17,014 nt of DNA from Bacteroidales bacterium (GCA_016285215.1 JAEEQI010000034.1:1-17014); one strand, 5' to 3'. Shown: positions 1 to 7,154, numbered from the stretch's first letter. Numbers and translations: made by a program. The notes: a model not told the origin generated them from the sequence alone.

Positions 1-463
1 CGTCAAAGGTGGCGGGCACGGGCGTACCGGTAGGATACGGAAGGTCTATGCCCTGGTGCCGGCGGCCGTGACGGTAACCGTACAGGGAACGGGGCTTGAC
101 CACATTGGGGCAGCAGTATGAATCCAGCGTATCCACAATCCAGAGGGAGAAGCGGTCCGGCAGGGCGTCGGGCTCTTCCTTGTAGGGATTGACGGTAGTG
201 GTGGACCAATACTCGGTGAAGGTGCTGTCTGCCGCTACCAGCTTGGGATCCTTGACATAGCGGTAGGTGCCGTTGTTATACAGGACCACCTTGACGGAAG
301 GATTTCCGGTATCCAGGGTGTCTGCATAGGGCGTAGCACGGTTCTTAACGGAGGTTACGGTCTGACGGCCAAAGACGTGGCGCAGGGAATCGGCTTCCCG
401 GTCCTGGGCGTGCAGGGAGAGGCTCAGGAGCGGGAGCAGGAGGATGGGGAGGATTCTTTTCAT
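1..463 (-). CDS. M23 family peptidase, exported, C-terminal part cut off by the window
   Basis: Only the first 154 residues are in the window; the gene continues past base 1. The start at 463 gives an N-terminal signal peptide (KR, then a Leu-rich core, then an LHAQ cleavage site near residue 20), so the product is exported. Residues 136-140 read HQGID, in the context RHQGIDLPYPTGTPV. This is the HxxxD zinc-binding motif that opens the M23 (LytM) fold. In this family it hydrolyses peptide cross-bridges in peptidoglycan, or acts as a regulator when degenerate. The remaining zinc ligands (the HxH motif) would lie beyond the edge and cannot be checked, so catalytic activity is inferred. The start codon lies 3 bases after the manB stop, so the two genes are very likely co-transcribed. 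Confidence 0.82.
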   Translation of the reverse strand, partial: MKRILPILLLPLLSLSLHAQDREADSLRHVFGRQTVTSVKNRATPYADTLDTGNPSVKVVLYNNGTYRYVKDPKLVAADSTFTEYWSTTTVNPYKEEPDALPDRFSLWIVDTLDSYCCPNVVKPRSLYGYRHGRRHQGIDLPYPTGTPVPATFD

Positions 464-466
464 TCG

Positions 467-1831
467 CTATCGTTTGGCGCCAAAGCGGGTGGTAAGAATC
501 TTCTCGGTCTGTGCAATCTTCTCCTGCAGAAGGGCTTCGGACGTGGCCTCGCAGATAAAGCGGAGGTAAGGCTCCGTATTGGAAGGACGGATGTTGAACC
601 ACCAGTCCGGGAACTCGATGCGATAGCCGTCGAAGTCCATGAAAGCCGTGGCTTTTTCGGCCTGCATAAAGTGCTCCTTAAGGGCATCCATGGCGCCCTG
701 CTTGTCTTCCAGGCGGAAGTTGATTTCTCCGGAGTTCTTGTAGCGGACAATCTCTGCGATGGCCTGGCTCAGGGTCTTGCCCTCGCTCTTGAGGTCCTTG
801 ACAATGTTGAGCAGGATGATGGAAGCCAGGAGGCCGCTGTCGCTGTAGAAGAAATCGCGGAAATAGTAGTGACCGGCCAGTTCCCCGCCCCAGACTCCGT
901 CAATCTCACGGAGTTTCTTGGCGGCAAAGGCGCGGCCCACCTTCCAGGTTTCCATAGTGCAGCCCATAGGGGTCAGGTACTCACCCACGGCCTTGGAGGA
1001 ACGGATATCCTGCAGGACGATGCCCTTCAGGCCCCTTTTACCCACGAAATAGCGGCCCATAAGGGCAATCATAAGGTCCGGGCTGATGAACTGGCCCTTC
1101 TCGTCTATGAACATCACGCGGTCTGCGTCTCCGTCGTAGATGACACCGGCATCGGCCTTTACTTCCTTTACTTTCTCTTCCAGGGGGAAGCAGTTCTTTT
1201 CGATGAGCGGGTTGGGCTCGTGGTTGGGGAAGCGGCCGTCCAGGGTGTCGAACAGATAATGGATGTTCTTGCCCGTGCCGAAGATCTCCTTGGCAAAGAG
1301 GTTGGCCATACCGTTGGACAGGTCCATGGCTATGGTGAGGTCGCTGTAGTCCTTGACGAACTTGCGCATAAAGGCCAGGTAATCGGCCAGGATCTCTTTC
1401 TGGAACAGGCCGCCCCGAAGCGCTGCTACAGGGGTGGGTCTGCCTTCATCGATCCAGGCCTTGATCTGACCCAGACCGGCGTCGTAACCCACGGCCTGGG
1501 CGTCCGTGGTGGACACCTTCATTCCGTTGTATTCGGCCGGATTGTGGCTGGCGGTAATCTGCACGGAGGCGTCGAAGCCGTAGTTGGCCGTGCCGAAGTA
1601 TACCATAGGGGTAGAACTGAGGCCGATATCATAGACGTCCGCTCCGGCATCGTTGATGCCGCGGATGACGGCGTCGCGAATCTCGTCCGAAGAGACGCGG
1701 CAGTCCCGACCCAGCAGTACTTTATTGGTTTTCAGAAGGATAGGGATGAAATACCCCACTTTATATGCAGTATCCAGGTTCCAGTCTTTTCCCCAGACGC
1801 CGCGGATGTCATATGCGTGAAATGCGCCCAT
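467..1831 (-). CDS. manB: Phosphomannomutase/phosphoglucomutase
   Basis: This cytoplasmic alpha-D-phosphohexomutase of 454 residues interconverts hexose 6- and 1-phosphates. That feeds GDP-mannose or UDP-glucose synthesis for polysaccharide and glycan building. All four family motifs are present: the catalytic phosphoserine loop TASHNP (S95), the Mg-binding loop DGDADR (233-238), the sugar-specificity loop GGELAGH (315-321), and the phosphate-binding loop RPSNTEPYLR (415-424). Length is typical of the bacterial PMM/PGM family. The start MGAFHAYDIRG places the usual N-terminal YDIRG motif near residue 10. A clear promoter box lies 24 bases upstream, and the M23 peptidase gene follows 3 bases after the stop. 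Whether mannose or glucose is the preferred substrate cannot be told from the sequence. Confidence 0.95.
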   Translation of the reverse strand: MGAFHAYDIRGVWGKDWNLDTAYKVGYFIPILLKTNKVLLGRDCRVSSDEIRDAVIRGINDAGADVYDIGLSSTPMVYFGTANYGFDASVQITASHNPAEYNGMKVSTTDAQAVGYDAGLGQIKAWIDEGRPTPVAALRGGLFQKEILADYLAFMRKFVKDYSDLTIAMDLSNGMANLFAKEIFGTGKNIHYLFDTLDGRFPNHEPNPLIEKNCFPLEEKVKEVKADAGVIYDGDADRVMFIDEKGQFISPDLMIALMGRYFVGKRGLKGIVLQDIRSSKAVGEYLTPMGCTMETWKVGRAFAAKKLREIDGVWGGELAGHYYFRDFFYSDSGLLASIILLNIVKDLKSEGKTLSQAIAEIVRYKNSGEINFRLEDKQGAMDALKEHFMQAEKATAFMDFDGYRIEFPDWWFNIRPSNTEPYLRFICEATSEALLQEKIAQTEKILTTRFGAKR

Positions 1832-1854
1832 AGTATTCGGTTTTAGTCAACTCA

Positions 1855-1862
1855 CAAAGATA
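1855..1862 (-). promoter_or_regulatory. Promoter -7 box of manB
   Basis: The minus strand reads TATCTTTG, a perfect match to the Bacteroidota -7 element TAnnTTTG, 23 bases before the manB ATG. It sits in the 43-base gap after the phosphatase gene. No clear TTTG -33 element was found at the expected 19-21 base spacing, so strength is uncertain. Confidence 0.6.
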
Positions 1863-1874
1863 CAAAAAAACCAA

Positions 1875-2753
1875 TTATCTCAGGTACTTCTGTTTCATCA
1901 TTTCCTGGTCTTCAGCGGTGAAGCCGAGGGCCTTTTCCAGATAAGACTGGAGGGAGCCGTACCGGGCATCGATCAAATCCAGCGTGCTCTCAAAGTTTTC
2001 CACGTTCACGCCCACCATAGAGCGGATGAAGCCCAGTTCGGGTTCGGAACCGCCCTTTTCAATGACCTTGGCCGAAAGGGCCTCGATGGCCGGAGCGTAG
2101 GAAACATTGGACAGGGCAAAGTCCTCTACGATGGTTTCCCGGCTGGCGCCCAGGGCGGCCAGGACAAAGGCCGATCCCCATCCGCAGCGGTCCTTCCCCT
2201 GCGAGCAGTGCCAGAGTGCTCCGCCATCGGCCTCCAAAACGCCGCGGAGGAATTCTCCGTAACGCTTCTGCGAGGTGGTATCCATCACGATGGCCGGGTA
2301 CAGGCGGTTGGCCATCTCCTGGGCCTTGGGATTAAAGGCATACGAGGCCAGGGCGTCCATGAGGTTGGCCGACTGCACCGTGGTGCTGTCGGCACGGCCG
2401 GAGGCAAAGGCGGCGAGGAAAGCCTGCGGAAGGGTGGAAAGCCAGGTGTTGGTAACCCCCTCTATCTCCCGGTCGGGCTTGGAACTGCGCTCCTTGTCAA
2501 AACGGAAATCGAAGACATTGCTGAGACCGAAACGGCTCTTGAGAAGAGCGACGTCGGCATCTGAAGCCTTGGAGAGTTCTCCGGAGCGCACCAGTTTTCC
2601 CCAGCGGATGGTGCGGCCGTCCTGCATCTCCAGCCCTCCCAGTTCCCGGGCGTTTTCTATGCCGTCAAAAGTTAGGATTCTGTCTTTGGGGGCCGGATGA
2701 CAGGCCGACAGGGCAAGGGCGGGAAGCAACAACAGACTTACGACAGGTTTCAT
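1875..2753 (-). CDS. Tyrosine-protein phosphatase family lipoprotein
   Basis: The 292-residue product has an SPII signal (MKPVVSLLLLPALALSAC, lipidated C18), so it should be anchored in the envelope. Residues 182-189 read HCSQGKDR, the HCxxGKxR-type P-loop of the PTP superfamily, with C183 as nucleophile and R189 binding phosphate. An N-terminal ENARELGG stretch (33-40) and the WGKLVRSGEL segment match the Y_phosphatase3 group of bacterial tyrosine or phosphoinositide-type phosphatases. The residue after the P-loop Arg is Cys (RCG) rather than the commoner Thr. An envelope lipoprotein would act on periplasmic or extracellular phosphosubstrates; the substrate is unknown. The gene lies 23 bases after the membrane protein at 2777-3334 and is probably transcribed with it. 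Confidence 0.85.
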   Translation of the reverse strand: MKPVVSLLLLPALALSACHPAPKDRILTFDGIENARELGGLEMQDGRTIRWGKLVRSGELSKASDADVALLKSRFGLSNVFDFRFDKERSSKPDREIEGVTNTWLSTLPQAFLAAFASGRADSTTVQSANLMDALASYAFNPKAQEMANRLYPAIVMDTTSQKRYGEFLRGVLEADGGALWHCSQGKDRCGWGSAFVLAALGASRETIVEDFALSNVSYAPAIEALSAKVIEKGGSEPELGFIRSMVGVNVENFESTLDLIDARYGSLQSYLEKALGFTAEDQEMMKQKYLR

Positions 2754-2776
2754 AGGTCACAGATTCTATATTCCTT

Positions 2777-3334
2777 TCATGGATGGATTTCTTTGACATA
2801 ACAGGCTACCAGGCCGTATGTAATGGTGGGACGGATCCAGATCTCTACCATCATATAGTTGCTGGTCTCATCGATGGGCTCCATATAGATGACGATGTTA
2901 TAGATGATCGCCAGGAGCATGTCAATGATGAAAATCATCCACAGGTTGCCCTTGGAATAGGTTTTCCAATCCTTCCGGGCATAGAAGAAGGTGAGCATCA
3001 TGACCAGTGCCACCGCAAGGACCAGGCAAGCCAGGTGGAGGGGATAATTGGCAATCTGGGGAGGGAAGAGGATGTCCCTGAGCAGAACCGTGGTGCCCAC
3101 ACAAACCGTACACCAATAGTAGAACTGTTCCTTGCTTATGCGGTACTCAAAGAAATACATGCCCATCATCACCAGGCAGGCGATGTAGAACAAGTTGAGT
3201 ACCAATTCGGGCCAAGTCTGCGACAGGCCGAAGTGCAGCACTCCGTACAGTATGATTACCACAGATAGAATAGCGGCAACTGCGGTGATCCCGATATCGA
3301 AGATCTCCGATTTCTTCTTGAATCTTATTTCCAT
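2777..3334 (-). CDS. Multi-pass membrane protein of unknown function
   Basis: I do not recognise a family for this 185-residue protein. It starts with a short charged head (MEIRFKKKSEIFD) followed by about five hydrophobic segments near residues 16-36, 41-64, 71-91, 97-119 and 131-151, with a possible sixth short one near 165-178. Positive residues cluster between segments (FYARKDWKTYSKGN), which suits an integral inner-membrane protein. No catalytic motif is visible. A box resembling a promoter but lacking one T (TATCTTG, minus strand 3381-3375) lies about 40 bases upstream. The phosphatase lipoprotein follows 23 bases downstream, which suggests one transcription unit. Confidence 0.75.
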   Translation of the reverse strand: MEIRFKKKSEIFDIGITAVAAILSVVIILYGVLHFGLSQTWPELVLNLFYIACLVMMGMYFFEYRISKEQFYYWCTVCVGTTVLLRDILFPPQIANYPLHLACLVLAVALVMMLTFFYARKDWKTYSKGNLWMIFIIDMLLAIIYNIVIYMEPIDETSNYMMVEIWIRPTITYGLVACYVKEIHP

Positions 3335-3488
3335 AGCTTTAGTGTTAAGCTGGTTGGTTAGTTATTCAACTATGCAAGATAAGAAAAAAAACACGAAAAA
3401 ACAAATCCCGACGCCTCTGCGGCCATGGAGCTCTTCGAGACCGAGATGAGCAAATAGTTTATGTAGGCCAAATCTGCCTCATTACACA

Positions 3489-3550
3489 CTTTTTTCTGCA
3501 TCATTTCCTCAAATTTGATGCAGATAATTATAAAATGCGGCAGAAAAAAG
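3489..3550. repeat. Inverted-repeat cluster upstream of fic (candidate operator)
   Basis: CTTTTTTCTGC (3489-3499) is repeated perfectly in inverse as GCAGAAAAAAG (3540-3550). Extended to 15 bases the arms match at 13. Nested inside is a second perfect 9-base inverted repeat, TCTGCATCA (3495-3503) with TGATGCAGA (3516-3524). There are therefore three TCTGC-type sites within 62 bases, the last ending one base before the -7 box. This geometry fits binding by a dimeric regulator; the winged helix of the Fic protein itself is one candidate. Confidence 0.6.
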
Positions 3551-3551
3551 C

Positions 3552-3559
3552 TATCTTTG
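3552..3559 (+). promoter_or_regulatory. Promoter -7 box of the fic gene
   Basis: TATCTTTG matches the Bacteroidota -7 consensus exactly and lies 20 bases before the ATG at 3580, giving a leader of only about 15 bases. No TTTG element is seen at -33. The candidate operator arm 3540-3550 directly abuts it. Confidence 0.6.
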
Positions 3560-3579
3560 CACTATAATAATGATGCACT

Positions 3580-4626
3580 ATGCATGAGTTTGATTTCATA
3601 AACCGCCCCAAAGACCTCCTCACTCCGGAAGTCGTTAGCATCCTGACACGCCTCCATGAATGCCGTGGCAGGCAGGAGCTTTTTATAGAAGCTGAAGCAG
3701 ATGTGTTCACGGCTTTGCTGGAGGTAGCGAAAATCCAGAGTACCGGTGCATCAAACCGCATCGAGGGCATCTATACTACGGACGAGCGCCTTAATGCTAT
3801 TGTCCAGGACAAAGTCAAGCCTCGCAACCGCGACGAGGAAGAGATTTCTGGCTATCGCGATGTTCTGGCCACCATCCATGAATCCTATGAATATATAGCG
3901 CCGCGTCCCAACAACATCCTCCAGCTACACCGGGACCTCTATTCCTTCAGCAGCAGTTCTGTGGGAGGCGTATATAAGAACTCCGACAACATCATCGCAG
4001 AAAAACGCTCTGATGGAACGAAGTCCGTACGCTTCCGCCCGGTGCCGGCCTTCCAGACGGCCGATGCCATACTGAACCTCTGCACCAGATACAACGAGGC
4101 CATTGAAGCCGGAACTTACGACCCGCTCCTTCTTATGCCGATGTTCATCTTGGACTTCCTCTGCATCCACCCATTCAATGACGGAAACGGCCGTATGAGT
4201 CGCCTCTTGACACTCCTGCTGCTGTACCGCGCCGGATTCATCGTGGGCAAGTATATCAGTATCGAGATGCTCATCGAGAAGAGCAAGGATTCCTACTACG
4301 AGGCTCTGCAGTCCAGTTCCCAGAACTGGCATGAGAACGGCAACGACTACCTTCCTTTCCTCAAATATATGCTGGGCGTGGTGGTCAAGGCCTACAATGA
4401 ATTCGAAGACCGTGTTGCATACCTGCGTCACCGGAAAATGTCCAAGGCCGATCGCATCAAGGACCTCATCGAGAAGACGCCCGGGAAGATTTCAAAGAAG
4501 GAAATCGCCCAGGCCTGCCCGGATATCAGTGTTACCACCATCGAGCGCACCCTTGCGGAGCTTGTAGCCAGCGGTTTTATAGATAAAATCGGTGTTGGGC
4601 GCTCTACAACCTACGTTAAGAAGTAA
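3580..4626 (+). CDS. fic: Fic family AMP-transferase with C-terminal winged helix (class II)
   Basis: The 348-residue protein has a Fic N-terminal region, the Fic core and a DNA-binding tail. The core motif at 197-208 is HPFNDGNGRMSR, an intact HPFxxGNGRxxR with catalytic H197. This motif transfers AMP from ATP to a target hydroxyl. The N-terminal segment S58-N-R-I-E62-G63 fits the autoinhibitory helix motif (S/T)xxxE(G/N), so this is a class II enzyme with an inhibitory glutamate. Residues about 287-348 form a winged-helix domain (KISKKEIAQACPDISVTTIERTLAELVASGFI), suggesting DNA binding and perhaps autoregulation through the repeats upstream. It stands alone, with no antitoxin gene next to it, as expected when inhibition is built in. 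The AMPylation target is unknown. Confidence 0.93.
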   Translation: MHEFDFINRPKDLLTPEVVSILTRLHECRGRQELFIEAEADVFTALLEVAKIQSTGASNRIEGIYTTDERLNAIVQDKVKPRNRDEEEISGYRDVLATIHESYEYIAPRPNNILQLHRDLYSFSSSSVGGVYKNSDNIIAEKRSDGTKSVRFRPVPAFQTADAILNLCTRYNEAIEAGTYDPLLLMPMFILDFLCIHPFNDGNGRMSRLLTLLLLYRAGFIVGKYISIEMLIEKSKDSYYEALQSSSQNWHENGNDYLPFLKYMLGVVVKAYNEFEDRVAYLRHRKMSKADRIKDLIEKTPGKISKKEIAQACPDISVTTIERTLAELVASGFIDKIGVGRSTTYVKK

Positions 4627-4662
4627 CGTTGAGATAGAAACTGATTCTTCCATTTTGGAGGC

Positions 4663-4745
4663 CGGAGGCCGACAGGGCCTGCAGGCCCGCACCGCCGCTT
4701 CTGCGGCGGACCCCCTCCCCGAGGGAGGGGGCTGGGGGGGGAGGG
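4663..4745. repeat. GC-rich cluster of three short-loop palindromes
   Basis: In the 180 bases between fic and ssrA lie three consecutive palindromes. They are the 14-base perfect palindrome GGGCCTGCAGGCCC (4675-4688), a 7-pair hairpin CCGCCGC-TTCT-GCGGCGG (4692-4709) and a 9-pair hairpin CCCCCTCCC-CGA-GGGAGGGGG (4711-4731). A G-run follows (4734-4741). No reading frame here looks real. The cluster may be a dispersed palindromic repeat, but its copy number cannot be seen in one window. Confidence 0.6.
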
Positions 4746-4773
4746 GTAACGTGGGAAGAGGTTCACCTCTACG

Positions 4774-4802
4774 AAAAAAGGGCTCCCGAAGGGCCCTTTT
4801 TT
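4774..4802. terminator. Bidirectional Rho-independent terminator between fic and ssrA
   Basis: AAAAAAGGGC (4774-4783) pairs perfectly with GCCCTTTTTT (4793-4802) around a 9-base loop. The plus strand ends in six T, and the minus strand reads six T as well. It therefore can stop both the fic transcript and the convergent tmRNA transcript, whose mature 3' end lies just outside it. Confidence 0.85.
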
Positions 4803-4804
4803 AA

Positions 4805-5201
4805 GGTGGAGGTGAGCGGACTCGAACCGCTGTCCAAACGTCGCACCAGGCGGCTTTCTACATGCTTATCCTGCCTTTGGTTTTCGTGATGAGCCAGCCG
4901 GAAGGCGGGCAAACTCACCCTTAGCCTTTAAGTCTTAGCCGGATTTAGAGGCGTCCTCCGGAGCAGCCTCAAATGGATGATACCCCTTGAGGGGCCCTTA
5001 AGAGGCGGAAGGGCCGAGGGATACTCGTCGGCCTCGCAGCCTTGGCGAGGCGGATTAAGTTAATTTGCTTGGCAAATTAAGCAGCGAGTGCGTAGTTGTT
5101 GTTGGCAACTAATTGTTTGAAGTCTGAGATTTACGGGCAAGGCTTCCACGCCCGACATGCTTACCGTCCAGCATCAGCGCTGTCAAAACCAAAACACCCC
5201 C
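4805..5201 (-). ncRNA. ssrA: tmRNA (transfer-messenger RNA)
   Basis: The 5' end GGGGGUG (5201-5195) pairs with CACCUCC (4814-4808) near the 3' end to form the tRNA-like acceptor stem. The T arm carries GGUUCGAGUCC. The tag frame on the minus strand (5106-5077) reads A-N-N-N-Y-A-L-A-A then stop, preceded by the usual UAGUU resume context. It is the expected -YALAA degradation tag. A perfect 9-pair hairpin (5060-5068 with 5072-5080) follows and overlaps the stop codon. After the discriminator the gene reads ACCT, so a complete CCA is not encoded and must be finished by CCA-adding enzyme. With SmpB this RNA frees stalled ribosomes and marks the unfinished proteins for proteolysis. The end points are inferred from pairing. 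Confidence 0.95.
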
Positions 5202-5215
5202 GCTTGACGTAAATG

Positions 5216-5247
5216 CAAAGATAAGGATTTTTTAATTAACTTTGCAA
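5216..5247 (-). promoter_or_regulatory. Promoter of ssrA
   Basis: On the minus strand TATCTTTG (5223-5216) matches the -7 consensus. TTG (5247-5245) lies 21 bases upstream as a partial -33 element. The -7 box ends 14 bases before the mature 5' end, which leaves a short 5' extension for RNase P to remove. Confidence 0.65.
5237..5244 (+). promoter_or_regulatory. Promoter -7 box of the NlpC/P60 gene, leaderless arrangement
   Basis: TAACTTTG matches TAnnTTTG and is followed only 5 bases later by the ATG at 5250. If this box is used, transcription would start at or next to the start codon, giving a leaderless mRNA. The box faces the ssrA -7 element across 13 bases, and it overlaps the partial ssrA -33. 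Confidence 0.5.
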
Positions 5248-5249
5248 GT

Positions 5250-5876
5250 ATGAGAAAAAGCCTCATACTCCCCGTGTTGCTGCTCTCGATGCTCTCCTGT
5301 GCTTCGGTCCGGCGGGCTACTCCCATTGCCAGGGAGGACGTCAAGACCTATCCCGCAGGAAAGGCCGATGAGAAGAACCAGCCCCGGCAGGAGAAGAAGG
5401 CTTCGGCCCAGTCAGAGAACTATCCCACTAAACAGACTCCGGCACCGGATGAACCGGCCCCTAAACGCAAGCTGCCGCTCTCTCAGCAGGTAATCGATTA
5501 TGCCCGCACCTTCACGGGTACGCCGTACAGATTGGGCGCCTCCGGTCCCAGCCACTTTGACTGTTCGCACTTCACCACCCACGTCTTCAAGAAGTTCGGT
5601 TATACCCTCACTCCTTTCACCCAGGCCCAGTACAAAGAGGCCCGGGAAGTCCCGTCCTACGCAGATATGCAGGTGGGAGATCTGGTGTTCTTTGGCAAAC
5701 GCGGCAGCGTCCGGGACATCGGTCACGTGGGCATTGTAGTATCTCTTAACCGGGAAAACGGCAGCTTCAACTTCATTCACGCCTCTACATCCAAAGGCGT
5801 CACGGAAGACAATTCCAACCAGCCCTACTTTATGATGCGCTACGTGGGTGCCCGCCGGGTTTTGCCGGATGAGTAG
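5250..5876 (+). CDS. NlpC/P60 family cell-wall hydrolase lipoprotein
   Basis: The 208-residue product has an SPII signal ending in SMLSC (lipidated C17). A Pro/Lys/Glu-rich linker runs to about residue 75, and an NlpC/P60 domain to the end. The catalytic set is visible: C105 in FDCSHF, H159 in IGHVGIV and a third polar residue H177 in FIHAS. The family cuts the D-Glu to diamino-acid bond in peptidoglycan stem peptides, here presumably from the periplasmic face of the outer membrane. The start is fixed by the signal peptide; no other Met would preserve it. It is transcribed away from ssrA and ends 11 bases from the convergent fimbrillin gene, with no terminator visible between them. Confidence 0.92.
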   Translation: MRKSLILPVLLLSMLSCASVRRATPIAREDVKTYPAGKADEKNQPRQEKKASAQSENYPTKQTPAPDEPAPKRKLPLSQQVIDYARTFTGTPYRLGASGPSHFDCSHFTTHVFKKFGYTLTPFTQAQYKEAREVPSYADMQVGDLVFFGKRGSVRDIGHVGIVVSLNRENGSFNFIHASTSKGVTEDNSNQPYFMMRYVGARRVLPDE

Positions 5877-5887
5877 GCTTTCATAGC

Positions 5888-7030
5888 TTATTTTGTAATG
5901 GTAACGGGAAGGTCCTCACTGCCCCAAGACGTTACGTTCAGAGTAAAGTTAAGTCGGCTGGCATCTCCGGTAGGAAGGGTACCCAAAAGGTTGTTGGTCT
6001 TGCCGGCTTGCAGGGTAGCGCTGGTGGTTTTGGTGTATTCCTGGCTGTAATCATCCACACTCAACGTATAATTGATGGTAAACGTATAGGTGCCCGGAAT
6101 GCACCAGGCATCATTGGCCACGGTAGGGGAAAGGGATACCGCTTCTCCGGCGCTGGTCCCAGACCAACTTTGAGTCAGTATGTTGTAGGTTCCGGTGGTA
6201 AGGGGTGTAAAGGAAATGGAATTAACTACGGCATTATATCCGCTGGGAGCACTCAGGTTAATGGTTCCTACCCGGGCCAGGATATGATCGAAGTTAAGGA
6301 AGTTGGGTTCCTCATAATCGGCTGTAGGTATGTATGCACAGATGACATCCGTGTCGGTGTTAACCGCTACAGTTCCGCCGTTCTCCGAAAATTCAAGGGG
6401 TACATTGCTGGCATAGAAATGGTACTGAGGGTCCACGCTGGGCCACCATTTTCCTCCCAAATAAACGGTTCCCGACCTGGTGAAATGCACACTGGTCCAT
6501 TTGGCCGTTTCGCTTCCCGCATCTCCCGTTGTGGCCGAGGCATAAAAACCGGTCTGTTTCAGTGAATTGCCATCTACAACGGTGGCTTTGGTCTCCTCAT
6601 CGGCCACTGTAAACTGAATCTGCTTACCGTGGAAGGGGACTATTTGCGCAGTAAGGTCTTGCCGGTCCAGAAATTCCTGATGAGCCGATTCCCGGGCTGT
6701 AACAGAAATGTTCAAGGTGGTTTCCCCCTCTTCGAAGGCTTTGTAATTCAGCTCAAAAAGCTCGGTTGTTCCCGTAAGAGCCTCAAAGGTCATGCTCTCT
6801 CCGTTTTCGCTTTGAACGGTCAGGTCCCAAAGGTTGACTCCAGGACCCTCCACCAGTACGGCCAACTCGGGATACTTTAGCCCCCTTTCATCCATATAGC
6901 CGTCCTGGATATCGAGCGTCAGTGTGTAATCGTTAATGTCAAAGGACACGGGATTCTCACAGGATACTCCACCCAGTGAGAGAAGGCCAGTCATGATGAC
7001 CGGCAAACTTTTTTTGAACAATTTTTTCAT
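5888..7030 (-). CDS. Fimbrillin family lipoprotein with extra N-terminal domain
   Basis: The 380-residue protein carries an SPII signal (lipidated C24 in LGGVSCEN). Residues about 138-380 look like the Bacteroidales fimbrillin-like fold: an IQFTVADEETKATVVDG opening, KWWPSVDPQYHFYAS (194-208), NFDHILARV (246-254) and a beta-rich C-terminus ending in FTLNVTSWGSEDLPVTI. Residues 25-135 form a separate beta-rich segment, perhaps Ig-like, which I cannot assign. Such proteins form minor or major fimbrial subunits or cell-surface adhesins. It is separated from the main fimbria operon by an opposite-strand gene, so it needs its own promoter, which I could not locate in 7031-7154. Its role as a shaft or accessory subunit is inference. 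Confidence 0.8.
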   Translation of the reverse strand: MKKLFKKSLPVIMTGLLSLGGVSCENPVSFDINDYTLTLDIQDGYMDERGLKYPELAVLVEGPGVNLWDLTVQSENGESMTFEALTGTTELFELNYKAFEEGETTLNISVTARESAHQEFLDRQDLTAQIVPFHGKQIQFTVADEETKATVVDGNSLKQTGFYASATTGDAGSETAKWTSVHFTRSGTVYLGGKWWPSVDPQYHFYASNVPLEFSENGGTVAVNTDTDVICAYIPTADYEEPNFLNFDHILARVGTINLSAPSGYNAVVNSISFTPLTTGTYNILTQSWSGTSAGEAVSLSPTVANDAWCIPGTYTFTINYTLSVDDYSQEYTKTTSATLQAGKTNNLLGTLPTGDASRLNFTLNVTSWGSEDLPVTITK

Positions 7031-7128
7031 GGTGCAAATGATTTGTTATTAGTGTTTTATTGAAAATTGAAAATGGGAAATGCTCGTTTTTAACAGTGTT
7101 CGGGATGGTCGGTTCCTTAGAGTTTCTC

Positions 7129-7136
7129 TATCTTTC
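7129..7136 (+). promoter_or_regulatory. Possible -7 box for the lipoprotein at 7155
   Basis: TATCTTTC differs from TAnnTTTG only in the last base and lies 18 bases before the ATG at 7155, which supports that start over the one at 7080. No -33 element is clear. Confidence 0.35.
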
Positions 7137-7154
7137 GTTCAAAAAAACGGTATT

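Larger units (their letters stand above)
3335..3579. promoter_or_regulatory. Divergent intergenic region between membrane protein and fic
   Basis: This 245-base gap serves two divergent genes. The left half holds an A-rich tract and a short reading frame on the plus strand (about 3382-3459) ending in MELFETEMSK and a stop. It has coding-like codons but no start region of its own and may be a gene remnant. The right half holds inverted repeats and the fic promoter, listed separately. Confidence 0.5.

Noticed and set aside
377..1846. Long plus-strand frame of 489 codons opposite manB
   Set aside because: It is the antisense shadow of manB, which has all four family motifs, a promoter and normal length. 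The shadow protein has no recognisable domain.
4592..4804. Plus-strand frame of 70 codons over the hairpin cluster
   Set aside because: It starts inside fic and is mostly palindromic repeat and terminator sequence.
7080..7154. Upstream start for the lipoprotein at 7155
   Set aside because: It would precede the promoter-like box and hide the signal peptide behind 25 residues.
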